A stretch of DNA of 43,617 nt from Lichenibacterium ramalinae (GTDB taxonomy: Bacteria; Pseudomonadota; Alphaproteobacteria; Rhizobiales; Beijerinckiaceae): positions 1,921-45,537 of the forward strand of contig NZ_QYBC01000029.1 in the NCBI RefSeq assembly GCF_004137085.1. Reading direction: 5' to 3'. The position numbers were made by a program, and so were the translations under genes. This document shows positions 17,559 to 25,505 of the stretch, piece after piece; position 1 is the first letter of the stretch; each line of letters begins with the position of its first letter. A model generated the notes under the pieces. It was not told the origin of the DNA and searched no databases. It was given only the letters and a program-made list of their open reading frames with translations.

Positions 17559-18217
17559 GCCACACCCACGCTCGTTTCGACTTCGACAGTCTGTCGGCGC
17601 GGGACCGCTACAAGCTGCTCATCGGCGTCGTCATTCCTCGACCCATCGCCTTCGTCACCACGGTCAACGAATACGGCCAGCCGAACGCGGCGCCCTTCAG
17701 CTTCTTCAACGTGCTGTCGGCCGATCCCGCCATCGTGGCGATCGGGGTCGAGAACCATCCCGACATGCGGTTCAAGGACACCGCCTACAATATCCGGGTG
17801 ACCGAGGAATTCACGGTCAACATCGTCGACGACGCGCTCCTCGACGGCATGAACGTCTGCGCGGTGCCGTTTCCGCCCGACGTCGACGAACTCACCCGCG
17901 CCGGTCTCACGGCAGTCCCCGGTACTCATGTGCGATGCCCCCGTATCGGAGAAGCGCCTGCTTCGCTCGAATGCCGGCGCCACACGACACTGTCGCTGGG
18001 CAAGTCCCGCGATATCATCCTCGGCCAGGTGGTCGGCTGCTTCATCCGCGATGATGCCGTGGACCCGGTCCGCAAACACGTCGACCAGCACCGTATGGAT
18101 GCCATCGGCCGGCTGGGTGGACACGGCTACGCGCGCACGCGCGACCAATTCGATCTGCCCACCCTGTCGGTGGCGGAGTGGGAGCGGCGCGAAGCCGAGG
18201 CGCGCACCGCTACTTGA
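17555..18217 (+). CDS. Flavin reductase-like FMN-binding split-barrel protein
   Basis: The 220-residue protein has the flavin-reductase/FMN-binding split-barrel fold. VIPRPIAFVTTVNEYGQPNA and APFSFFNVLSADP (about residues 27-65) form the FMN site, and TAYNIRVTEEFTVNIV follows. Members reduce flavin for a partner monooxygenase or act as stand-alone FMN enzymes. The gene is translationally coupled to the GntR gene (ATGA overlap) and is followed 45 bp on by a binding protein. No partner monooxygenase is in the window. Confidence 0.88.
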   Translation: MSHTHARFDFDSLSARDRYKLLIGVVIPRPIAFVTTVNEYGQPNAAPFSFFNVLSADPAIVAIGVENHPDMRFKDTAYNIRVTEEFTVNIVDDALLDGMNVCAVPFPPDVDELTRAGLTAVPGTHVRCPRIGEAPASLECRRHTTLSLGKSRDIILGQVVGCFIRDDAVDPVRKHVDQHRMDAIGRLGGHGYARTRDQFDLPTLSVAEWERREAEARTAT

Positions 18218-18262
18218 TCGCCGCTCCTCTGCAGGACCGGCCGAAATGAGAGGAGAACGGGG

Positions 18263-19363
18263 ATGACGGGTCTTGCATTGACGCGCCGCGGCTTTCTTGG
18301 GGCCGCAGCCGGTTCGGCTCTGCTGGCGTCGGGTCGCCTTGTCGAGGCTGCTGAGGGGGTGACCATCGGCATGATCTATGTCGGTTCGAAGGACGACTTC
18401 GGTTGGAACCAGTCGCATGCGGTGGGAGCGAGGGCCTTGAAGGCTCTGCCCGGCGTCACGGTGCTCGAAGAGGAGCGCGTGCCGGAAACCGATGCCGTGA
18501 CCAAGACCATGGCATCCATGATCAAGATCGACGGCGCCAAGCTCCTTTTCCCGACGTCCTTTGGGTATTTCGATCCCTTCATGATTGATGCGGCCAGGGC
18601 CAACCCCGACGTCGAGTTTCGTCACCCGACCTCGCTCTGGGACAAGAGCAAGCACCCGATGAACCTCGGCGGGTACTTCTGCTACCTCGACCAGGCGCAT
18701 TACGTGAACGGGATCGCTGCCGGGCTTTCGACCAAGGCCGACAAGATCGGTTTCGTGGCGGCGAAACCGATTGCTCTCGTGTTGCGCAACATCAACGCCT
18801 TCACGCTCGGGGTGAAGCAGGTGAACCCGAAGGCGTCGGTCCATCTCGTCATGACTGGGGACTGGTCGTTGCCGGTCCGCGAGGCCGAAGCCACTAACGC
18901 GCTGATCGACTCGGGCTGCGACGTCATCGCCTGTCACGTCGACAGCCCCAAGATTTGCGTGCAAATCGCCGAGGTGCGCGGGGTCAAGACCTGCGGCCAC
19001 AATGCCGACCTTTCGAGCCTCGCGCCGAAGGGCTTCATCACCGGCGCGGAACTCAAGTGGGGGACGGTCTATACTCAATATGCAGCCCTGATCGCCAAGG
19101 GACAGGCGTTGCCGAACGTGAACGACGGCGGCTACGACAATGACATGGTGCAAAGCTCGCCCTTCGGCGCCGGCGCTACTGAAGGCGCCAAAGCCGCCGC
19201 TACCAAGGCTATCGTGGCCGTAAAGGGCGGCGCACCGATCTTCATCGGACCGTTGAAGGACAATCGCGGCAACCAGGTCATCGCAGGCACCTTGGGCCTT
19301 TATGACCCTGCGCTCTGGAAGACCGACTTCCTGATCGAAGGTGTCGTTGGCTCCATCACGTGA
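18263..19363 (+). CDS. BMP-family ABC transporter substrate-binding protein, Tat signal
   Basis: The 366-residue periplasmic binding protein is of the basic membrane protein (BMP/PnrA) family. The N-terminus carries a twin-arginine signal (LTRRGFLGAAAGSALLASG) with cleavage likely near residue 30. The mature part starts VTIGMIYVGSKDDFGWNQSH, the typical BMP first strand. GAGG-like bases precede the ATG. BMP proteins bind nucleosides, purines or similar compounds for ABC import. No permease or ATPase gene follows, so it is an orphan here and may use transporter subunits encoded elsewhere. Its link with a DUF1989 enzyme suggests a nitrogen-rich ligand (inference). Confidence 0.9.
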   Translation: MTGLALTRRGFLGAAAGSALLASGRLVEAAEGVTIGMIYVGSKDDFGWNQSHAVGARALKALPGVTVLEEERVPETDAVTKTMASMIKIDGAKLLFPTSFGYFDPFMIDAARANPDVEFRHPTSLWDKSKHPMNLGGYFCYLDQAHYVNGIAAGLSTKADKIGFVAAKPIALVLRNINAFTLGVKQVNPKASVHLVMTGDWSLPVREAEATNALIDSGCDVIACHVDSPKICVQIAEVRGVKTCGHNADLSSLAPKGFITGAELKWGTVYTQYAALIAKGQALPNVNDGGYDNDMVQSSPFGAGATEGAKAAATKAIVAVKGGAPIFIGPLKDNRGNQVIAGTLGLYDPALWKTDFLIEGVVGSIT

Positions 19364-19941
19364 CCATGGGCGCGCCGCTGTCGCTGTAGGGCGTCAAGGA
19401 AATAGCACCGTAGGTTATCGGAGAAGGTCGGCGGCGGTCACGGGTGAATTACCAGGGGCGCCGGAACGGCCAACTCCCGAGAATGTAATACCTGCTGGCG
19501 GATGGTCCATGGTGGGCCATCTCGCTTCCCGACCCTTGTCCCTAAGAATGGTAAGGAGTTCGCCTCGTTCCAGACCCCAATGCGCGCCGTCGACCTTCGC
19601 TTACGCCCACATCACGACAGATGCGAGTCGATCTGCGCCGGGTGTGCCTACATCGAACTCATCATCAGCGAACGCCGGCTAACGTCAGGATGTGCTGGAC
19701 GCGGCAGTCCGGAACCGAGCACTCACGGCGGAGAGACCGGCTTCGACAAATACGGCTGCTTCCGCGCAGGGTTATATGGCCAGGGCGCGACCGATGTGGG
19801 TCGACTCCGGCTGTTGCCCGCCGAACTGCAAGGCAGGGTGGCGGCGGACCGGCGGGTTCCATGCCGACATGACGATAGGTCGCTGTGTCCTCAGCCTCTC
19901 ACGGGAGTAGACGGCATGATCGGCCGTGCGGTCGTCGTCAG
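19364..19941. other. 578-bp intergenic region, no recognisable gene
   Basis: Frames are open by chance on the plus strand, but none shows a recognisable domain. Repeat copy C lies in it. No transporter permease remnant was found after the BMP gene. Confidence 0.55.
19796..19885. repeat. Dispersed intergenic repeat, copy C (divergent)
   Basis: It begins with TGGGTCGACTCCGGCTG, identical in its first 14 bases to copy D, then diverges into GGCAGGGTGGCGGCGGACC. The family assignment rests mainly on the core. Confidence 0.55.
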
Positions 19942-20439
19942 CTATCGAGCGGTCCCGGCCGCCTCGGCCGCGCGCGCAAGCGCTACGACCCAGTCCTGAT
20001 GGTAGCTGTACAGGCCGCCAGGGTGCTTGTGCCCGAGCTGCTCGAGGAACCAGGGGCCCTGCTGCGTTTCCTCGCTCAGCACATGGCACCCATCCGGCGT
20101 GGGCGTAATGACCCAGCCGTGAAAGGCGGTCGACCCTGTCTCGTCGCCGTCGACGGTCGTCGACCACGAGATCCTGCGGCCCGGCACGCACTCCGTAACG
20201 ACGAGGTGCATGAGAAAGCCGATCGTCACCCGGGTCCATCGGGTTCCGAGCGCCAGTTCGGGCTCGCCGCTCAGGATCCTGACCTGATCCTCGGGAGGAA
20301 AGGTGCGCGACCAGTTCTCGGCATCGACCAGCAGCTTCCACACGACGTCCGCCGGCGCCTTCACGTCGATCTCGTTCAGCGCGTAGATCGGCGAGATGCG
20401 CGGATCGTACTGCGGCGGGTAGATCACATGGTTGAGCAT
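19942..20439 (-). CDS. SRPBCC-family protein (polyketide-cyclase/START-like) 1
   Basis: The 165-residue protein has the SRPBCC helix-grip fold: the first strand and helix are INEIDVKAPADVVWKLLVD-like (residues 18-40, ALNEIDVKAPADVVWKLL). A central sheet follows (WTRVTIGFLMHLVVTECVPG), then GWVITPTPDGCHVLSEETQQG and a long C-terminal helix. These proteins bind hydrophobic ligands; some are cyclases or dehydratases. The start at 20437-20439 has AGGAG 7-8 bp upstream. It diverges from a LysR gene and resembles the second SRPBCC protein at 21780, notably at ITPT followed by SEETxQGP or TEETxQGP. Confidence 0.88.
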   Translation of the reverse strand: MLNHVIYPPQYDPRISPIYALNEIDVKAPADVVWKLLVDAENWSRTFPPEDQVRILSGEPELALGTRWTRVTIGFLMHLVVTECVPGRRISWSTTVDGDETGSTAFHGWVITPTPDGCHVLSEETQQGPWFLEQLGHKHPGGLYSYHQDWVVALARAAEAAGTAR

Positions 20440-20571
20440 GTCCGTTCTCCTGCTCTCGTGGGCTGACGACGGCGCGGGGGCGCCGGGGCGTTCGAACCCG
20501 ATCGTGATCACGCCCGCGGTTCACGACCTGCGAGGTAGGACGCCGCCGTGGAACGCTCAGTGCGGGACGGC

Positions 20572-20587
20572 GCACAAGGGTTGTGCG
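20572..20587. promoter_or_regulatory. 16-bp perfect palindrome between SRPBCC 1 and LysR
   Basis: CGCACAA-GG-TTGTGCG has 7-bp perfect arms. It lies 133 bp before the SRPBCC start and 69 bp before the LysR start. The half-site CGCACAACC (on the other strand) recurs at 21595-21603 before the second SRPBCC gene, pointing to a shared LysR operator. Confidence 0.6.
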
Positions 20588-20656
20588 AAAACGATCCGGC
20601 TGCGACGTTCGCCGCCCGTGGCATGGACGGGCGCGAGGCGCGGTGCGGGACAACGC

Positions 20657-21553
20657 ATGATCGACTGGGACGATGTCCGCTACTTCCTGGCCGTCGCTCG
20701 CGGCGGTTCGGTCCGGTCGGCCGCCGAGCGCCTCGGCGTCAACCACGCGACCGTGCTCAGACGCGTTGCTCAACTGGAAAATCGACTGGGAGCGCGGTTA
20801 TTCGACAGGCTTCCCTCCGGCTACCGCATTACCGGCGCAGGCCAGGAGGTGCTCGGACTCGCCGAGCAGATAGAGGCATCCTCCAACCAGCTGGAGGCGC
20901 GCATCATCGGCCGCGACCAGGGCGTGCGTGGGCTGTTGCGGGTCACCATGGCGCCAACGATCGCAACGCATCTCCTCATGCCGGACTTCGCCGCCTTCGC
21001 TCAGCTGCACCCCGAGGTGGAGATCAGCGTCCTGTCGCTCGACGAGCCGGTGAACCTCACCAACCGCGAGGCGGATGTCGCGATCCGGGTGGTCTACGAT
21101 CGCAACACCCTGCCGCCCAACCTCCATGGGCTGCAGGGCCCGGAGCTGTACAGTGGCGTCTACGTGTCTCGCGACCTGCTGGCGGCTTGGCGGACGGGGG
21201 AATGCGAGCGCGTCCGCTGGATCGTCAAGGACAACGTCGGCCTGCACAACTGGGCGCATGGAGGGGAGATCCCGGCAGCGGAGGTCCCGTTCCGAACCAC
21301 GAGTGCGGACGCCCAGATCGTCGCGGTGCGCAAGGCCATGGGCATGACGACGCTCCCTTGCTTCGTCGGTGATGCCGATCCGCTGCTGGCCCGGGTGCCC
21401 GGCACGAGGTTGCGCCCGCATGGCACGCTCTGGATACTCACGCAGGGCGAGACGCGCAAGACCAAGCGGGTGCGGCTCTTCACGGACTTCGTGTCGCGAC
21501 GGCTGACCGCCTACGTGCCGTTGCTCGCGGGACGGATCGACCCCGTCGACTGA
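20657..21553 (+). CDS. LysR-family transcriptional regulator
   Basis: The 298-residue protein begins MIDWDDVRYFLAVARGGSVR, the typical start of one LysR subgroup. The helix-turn-helix is at about residues 18-37 (SAAERLGVNHATVLRRVAQL) and the effector domain starts near LRVTMAPTIATHLLMP. The ATG at 20657 gives the family-standard N-terminus. It sits between two paralogous SRPBCC genes, diverging from the first and lying upstream of the second, and the same half-site occurs in both promoters. It probably controls both plus the oxidoreductase genes that follow. Confidence 0.92.
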   Translation: MIDWDDVRYFLAVARGGSVRSAAERLGVNHATVLRRVAQLENRLGARLFDRLPSGYRITGAGQEVLGLAEQIEASSNQLEARIIGRDQGVRGLLRVTMAPTIATHLLMPDFAAFAQLHPEVEISVLSLDEPVNLTNREADVAIRVVYDRNTLPPNLHGLQGPELYSGVYVSRDLLAAWRTGECERVRWIVKDNVGLHNWAHGGEIPAAEVPFRTTSADAQIVAVRKAMGMTTLPCFVGDADPLLARVPGTRLRPHGTLWILTQGETRKTKRVRLFTDFVSRRLTAYVPLLAGRIDPVD

Positions 21554-21585
21554 TCGCCTCCGCCCTCGCGGACACTCCGGCACTG

Positions 21586-21603
21586 GTGCGAGATCGCACA
21601 ACC
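21586..21603. promoter_or_regulatory. Palindrome and shared half-site before SRPBCC 2
   Basis: GTGCGA-GA-TCGCAC (21586-21599) overlaps CGCACAACC (21595-21603), the nine bases also found in the palindrome at 20572-20587. It lies about 180 bp before the SRPBCC 2 start. Confidence 0.5.
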
Positions 21604-21779
21604 GATGTGAGGAAATCCTCAGTCCCGTCCGATCTCCGTCAGGCCCACGTTGGATGCACCGCGAAGATCTGGTCGAGGCGCGGGGCGAGCGGGTCCGCCG
21701 CCGTCGGAGCGACGGCGGCCGGCACGTTCCGCCGGGTCGAACCGCCTGCCGACCTTCCAGCACGATGTCCGGAGGCGAC

Positions 21780-22268
21780 ATGTTCGAAGCGATCCACTGG
21801 CCGGAGGACATGACCCCCAGCCGCTCCCCCATCCATTTCACGAACGAACGCGAAGTCGCGGCGTCGCCCGCGACGGTCTGGTCGCTGCTCACCGACACCC
21901 GGGCTTGGCCGAGCTTCTACCCGGGGGTCGAACGGGTCCGACTGCTCGACAGCCACGACACGTTCCGGCGCGGCACACGGTTCGAAACCAACCTGGCCGG
22001 CCAGGACGTCGTCGGGTCGGTCGAGGAGTTCGAGCCCATGACGCGCATCGCCTGGGGCGGCGGCCCGAAGGCGTCGCCGGTCTCCCGCGCCTACCATGCC
22101 TGGATCATCACCCCCACGGCGACCGGCACTCACCTGTGGACGGAGGAGACCATGCAGGGCCCGCTCTGGATCGAACTCGCCAAGCCGGCGCCCGACATCT
22201 TCTGGCGCACGCACGAGACGCTGCTCGAGAACCTCGCCCGGGTCGCGATCGAGCGCGAGCGCGCCTGA
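21780..22268 (+). CDS. SRPBCC-family protein 2
   Basis: The 162-residue helix-grip protein has the first strand and helix FTNEREVAASPATVWSLLTD (residues 18-38), the loop AWPSFYPGVERV and the sheet AWIITPTATGTHLWTEETMQ before a long C-terminal helix. I chose the ATG at 21780 after GGAGG (21771-21775); an ATG at 21765 would add five residues. It is a paralogue of the SRPBCC gene on the other side of the LysR gene. The downstream gene starts 67 bp later. Probable role: binding or conversion of a hydrophobic small molecule; the ligand is unknown. Confidence 0.88.
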   Translation: MFEAIHWPEDMTPSRSPIHFTNEREVAASPATVWSLLTDTRAWPSFYPGVERVRLLDSHDTFRRGTRFETNLAGQDVVGSVEEFEPMTRIAWGGGPKASPVSRAYHAWIITPTATGTHLWTEETMQGPLWIELAKPAPDIFWRTHETLLENLARVAIERERA

Positions 22269-22335
22269 GGCGACCCCATCGGGCCGTCGCGCGCCGCCGC
22301 CGTCAGCCCCAATCCCATCGACATCGGAGACCGTC

Positions 22336-22941
22336 ATGACATACGCCATCATCGGCTTCGGCGCCGTCGGCCAGGCGCTCGCCGCGGCCTTCGCCCGAAA
22401 AAGCATCGACGTGGTCGTGGCGGGTCGGCGCCCGCCCGAAGCGCTGGCGCAGCAAGCGGCAGCGATCGGACCAAGGGTCACGCCGAAGCCTTTGGCGGAG
22501 GCGCTCGCGGCCGACACCGTCATCCTGGCCGTCCCGTTCTCGCAACATGGAGAGGTGGCGAAGGCGGCCGCGAGCTGGGGCGGCAAGCTCGTAATCGACG
22601 CGACCAACGCCTACGGCACGCCCCTCGAGGATTTCGACGGCCTCACCTCCTCGGCCGTCGTGGCGAAGGCCTTCGCGGGCGCCCGCTTCGTCAAGGGCTT
22701 CAATCATCTCCCCGCCGCTAAGCTGGCGGCGGACCCGCGCGTCGGAGGCGGCCGTCGGGTGATCTTCATCGCCGGCGACGATGAGGCCGCGCTGTTGCAG
22801 GCCAAGACCCTGATGGAGCGGCTCGGCTACGCGCCGGTCTCGCTCGGCAGTCTCGCCGAAGGCGCCGTCCTCACCCAGGCCCGGGGCAACGGCTGGTCTC
22901 CGCTGAACTTCCAGGACCTCGTCAAGATCGACAAACTCTGA
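22336..22941 (+). CDS. F420-type NADP oxidoreductase/NAD(P)-binding protein
   Basis: The 201-residue protein starts MTYAIIGFGAVGQALAAAFA, a Rossmann motif (residues 7-12) of the NADP:F420 oxidoreductase family. VVVAGRRPPEAL suggests NADP preference through the arginines. The segment ADTVILAVPFSQ and the later VKGFNHLPA agree with the small one-domain members that usually do not use F420. It lies between SRPBCC 2 and the SDR on the same strand, with 55 bp to the SDR. Substrate unknown. Confidence 0.88.
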   Translation: MTYAIIGFGAVGQALAAAFARKSIDVVVAGRRPPEALAQQAAAIGPRVTPKPLAEALAADTVILAVPFSQHGEVAKAAASWGGKLVIDATNAYGTPLEDFDGLTSSAVVAKAFAGARFVKGFNHLPAAKLAADPRVGGGRRVIFIAGDDEAALLQAKTLMERLGYAPVSLGSLAEGAVLTQARGNGWSPLNFQDLVKIDKL

Positions 22942-22996
22942 TGTCGTGAGCCGCGGCTCCGCAGTTCGCTCTCAACCGTCGAAAGGCTAGGCTGGT

Positions 22997-23809
22997 ATGA
23001 TCATCGATCTCAAGGGCCGCAAGGCGATCGTCACCGGATCGACCGCCGGGATCGGCCGCGCGACTGCGGAGGGGCTGGCACGGGCCGGTGCCGCGGTGGT
23101 CGTCAACGGGCGCGGCACCGCGCGCGTCGACGACGCGGTGCGGCAGATCCGGCAGGCGGTTCCCGGCAGCGACGTGTCCGGTGTCGCCGCGGACATGTCG
23201 ATGGCGGAGGGCGTGGAGGCGTTGGTCGCGCAGGTGCCGGAGGCCGACATCCTCGTCAACAACGTGGGCATGGCCTACCTCCGGCCGTACGGTGGCATCG
23301 AGGACATCGCGAAGATCTCCGACGAAGACTGGCTCGGCCTGTTCCAGCTCAACGTGATGAGCGGCGTGCGCGCGAGCCGCCGTTATCTGCCTGGGATGGT
23401 GCGGCGGGGCTGGGGCCGCGTCGTGTTCGTCAGCAGCGAGTCGGCGGTCAACATCCCGAAGGAGATGCTCGACTACGGCATGACCAAAACGGCGCAGCTC
23501 GCCGTCTCGCGCGGCTTGGCCGAGGCGGTCGCGGGGACGGGCGTCACCGTCAACGCCGTCCTGCCCGGCCCGACCCGATCCGAGATCCTGGGCGACTTCA
23601 TGGCGGAGCAGGCCAAGGCGCAGGGCATCACGCAGGACGAGGCCGAGCAGGCGTTCTTGAAGACGGCCCGGCCGACCAGCCTGCTCGGGCGGTTCGCGAT
23701 GACCGTCGAGGTCGCCAACATGATCGTCTACGCCTGCTCGGAGCAGGCCTCCGCGACCAGCGGGGCGGCACTCCGCGTCGACGGCGGCGTGGTCCGGTTC
23801 GTGGCGTAG
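22997..23809 (+). CDS. SDR-family oxidoreductase
   Basis: The 270-residue classical SDR has TGSTAGIGRA (cofactor site, near residue 14), NNVG (near residue 90) and the catalytic Ser (FVSSESA) and Tyr/Lys (YGMTK) near residue 155. The C-terminal substrate region is VLPGPTRSEI, followed by DGGVVRF. The catalytic set is complete, unlike the SDR at 12596. It is likely to reduce a carbonyl with NAD(P)H. It stands fourth in a row of genes that starts at the LysR gene. Confidence 0.94.
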   Translation: MIIDLKGRKAIVTGSTAGIGRATAEGLARAGAAVVVNGRGTARVDDAVRQIRQAVPGSDVSGVAADMSMAEGVEALVAQVPEADILVNNVGMAYLRPYGGIEDIAKISDEDWLGLFQLNVMSGVRASRRYLPGMVRRGWGRVVFVSSESAVNIPKEMLDYGMTKTAQLAVSRGLAEAVAGTGVTVNAVLPGPTRSEILGDFMAEQAKAQGITQDEAEQAFLKTARPTSLLGRFAMTVEVANMIVYACSEQASATSGAALRVDGGVVRFVA

Positions 23810-23844
23810 CGGCCTGCGACGCCGGTGGTGGCGGGAGACGACGG

Positions 23845-24603
23845 ATGGCTGCGACCAATATCGAAAAGGCGACGGCGCTGCTGCGAGCCGTCGCATCCGG
23901 TGACGCGGATCTGGCGATCAGGCACGTGAGCCCCGACGGCTTCGTCCAGCACGATCCGTTGATCGCGGACGGGCCCGCCGGCCTGTGCGCGCAGGCGAGC
24001 CGGGCGACGGGCGACGACCGCCCGGACATCGTCAGAGTTCTGGAGGACGGCCCCTTCGTCGTGGTCCATGGCTGGACCGGCGTCGGCGACGAGGGCGAGG
24101 TGTTCTTCGCCGTGTTCCGGTTCGCGGATGGTCTCCTCGTCGAGCACTGGCGCTTCGCGGCACCCGTCGCTCCCCCGAACGCGAGTGGACACTCGCAGAC
24201 CGACGGGCCGACCGAGTCCGACGGAAATCAGGACACGGACAGGACGAAGGCCCTCGTGCGGGACTATTACGAGACCGTGCACCTCGGCGGGCAACACGAC
24301 CGGATCTATCGTTACATGGCGGACGGTAAGCAGATCCGCCACGAGCCTGGCGTCCGGGACGGGGTCGCGGCCTTCACGCTGGATTTGGCCGTACTGGTCC
24401 GGTCGAAGACGATTGACGCGATCGTATTGTTCGCGGGCCAGGGCGATCTCGTCTTCATCGCAGCCAGGGGAACACACGATGGCGAACCCTGCGCCTACAT
24501 CGACCTCTACCGGGTCGCGGCCGGCAAGCTCGTCGAGCACTGGGGCTTCCCGCAAGCGATTCCGCCCCGTGAGGCATGGATGAATAGCAACGGCCTAATC
24601 TGA
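23845..24603 (+). CDS. Protein with two fused SnoaL/NTF2-like domains
   Basis: The 252-residue protein contains two NTF2/SnoaL-like units, about residues 5-108 and 128-240, joined by a Gln/Asp/Thr-rich linker (residues 112-130). Each unit ends in a similar strand: LLVEHWRFAAPV and KLVEHWGFPQAI. SnoaL-like units are usually about 110-140 residues and single, so a tandem fusion is less common. Such folds make pockets for small hydrophobic ligands or act as polyketide cyclases/isomerases. It follows the SDR by 35 bp and probably shares its transcript. Confidence 0.85.
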   Translation: MAATNIEKATALLRAVASGDADLAIRHVSPDGFVQHDPLIADGPAGLCAQASRATGDDRPDIVRVLEDGPFVVVHGWTGVGDEGEVFFAVFRFADGLLVEHWRFAAPVAPPNASGHSQTDGPTESDGNQDTDRTKALVRDYYETVHLGGQHDRIYRYMADGKQIRHEPGVRDGVAAFTLDLAVLVRSKTIDAIVLFAGQGDLVFIAARGTHDGEPCAYIDLYRVAAGKLVEHWGFPQAIPPREAWMNSNGLI

Positions 24604-24699
24604 GCCACTATCACGCCGGCGCCGTCGCCAGCCCCATGACATGGCCGGGCCACGACCGGCTGCTTCGGAGGATGGGGAAAGCTCCCTTGTACGCCCGAG

Positions 24700-24785
24700 A
24701 TGGGTCGACTCCGGCCGGACAGCGAGATTGGGTGGGAAGCGGAACGGCTGCTTTTGGACTCCGATGCCGGCAAGACGGACGTTCC
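24700..24785. repeat. Dispersed intergenic repeat, copy D
   Basis: TGGGTCGACTCCGGCCGGAC is followed by AGCGAGATTGGGTGGGAAGCG and a terminal GGACGTTC. It aligns with copies A and B over about 85 bp. It lies directly upstream of the YciI gene, so it may carry or disturb that promoter. Confidence 0.65.
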
Positions 24786-24807
24786 GCAGAAAGCGATCGG
24801 AGGTCAT

Positions 24808-25095
24808 ATGAAGTACGCCGCCATGATCGAATACGGAACCGACAAAGATCGCCTGGAGGCCGTCCATCCTGCTCATCGGGCTCACCTCCACACCTTCCTC
24901 GAAAACGGTCAGCTGCGTGCGGCCGGGCCTTTTTCGGACGATGCCGGACCCGTGTGGGTGCTAGACGCCGATAGCGCCGAAGAAGCGGAACGGATCGTCG
25001 AGGGAGACCCGCTCCTCGAAGCCGAGGCGATCACGAGTTGGACCATACGTCCAACCGCTTATTGGTCAGCTCAAGACGCGAAAGGTGCGAAATAG
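24808..25095 (+). CDS. YciI-family protein
   Basis: The 95-residue protein has the ferredoxin-like YciI fold: strand KYAAMIEYG, RAHLHTFLENGQLRAAGPF with the conserved His and the GPFSDD turn, then WVLDADSAEEAERIVEGDPL. The ATG at 24808 has GGAGG 5 bp upstream. YciI proteins are small enzymes or accessory factors; some are lactone isomerases or dehydrochlorinases in aromatic breakdown. It lies behind the SRPBCC/SDR/SnoaL group, separated by the repeat copy D. Confidence 0.9.
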   Translation: MKYAAMIEYGTDKDRLEAVHPAHRAHLHTFLENGQLRAAGPFSDDAGPVWVLDADSAEEAERIVEGDPLLEAEAITSWTIRPTAYWSAQDAKGAK

Positions 25096-25163
25096 GCGGG
25101 ATTCGGTGGCGCCACGTAACCGGAAGCGAACCTTGTCGCATCACGCGACCTCGCCAAGGAGGG

Positions 25164-25450
25164 TTGCATGAGTTCTGGGCCGAACCGGCCCTGCGCCAAC
25201 CCACCATCGGCGTCCTCGGCGACATGAGCAATCAGGCCACCGGCGAGTATTACCGGCTCATCAACGAGCGCTTGAACGCACGCTTGGGCGGCTGGGACAA
25301 CGGCGAGATCGTCGTGGTTTCGGTCAACTTCGCCAAGATCCAGCACTTCGTGCGCCGTGACCTCCGGGACGAGGCGAGGATCTACCTCGCCGAGAAAGTG
25401 GATCGCCTGGAGCGGGCCGGGGCCGATGTTGTCGTGTGTCATCCCGCAAA
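25164..25450 (+). pseudogene. Aspartate/glutamate racemase fragment
   Basis: The frame from the TTG at 25164 (with AAGGAGG just before it) gives the N-terminal third of an Asp/Glu racemase: PTIGVLGDMSNQATGEYYRL, then VNFAKIQHFV and LERAGADVVVCH. The family then needs the catalytic Cys region (VSNT-like) and about 150 more residues, but similarity stops at about 25445. The remaining DNA leads into the end of the convergent GGDEF/EAL gene. It is a truncated remnant. The usual GGMS is GDMS here. Confidence 0.72.
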
Positions 25451-25505
25451 GGGGCCCTCGCCGGTTCCATCAGCATCGCTCGTGGCAAGTGCGTTCAAGA
25501 GAGGA

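Noticed and set aside
20791-20800. TCGACTGGGAG as a further copy of the intergenic repeat
   Set aside because: It lies within the LysR coding sequence and only a few bases match.
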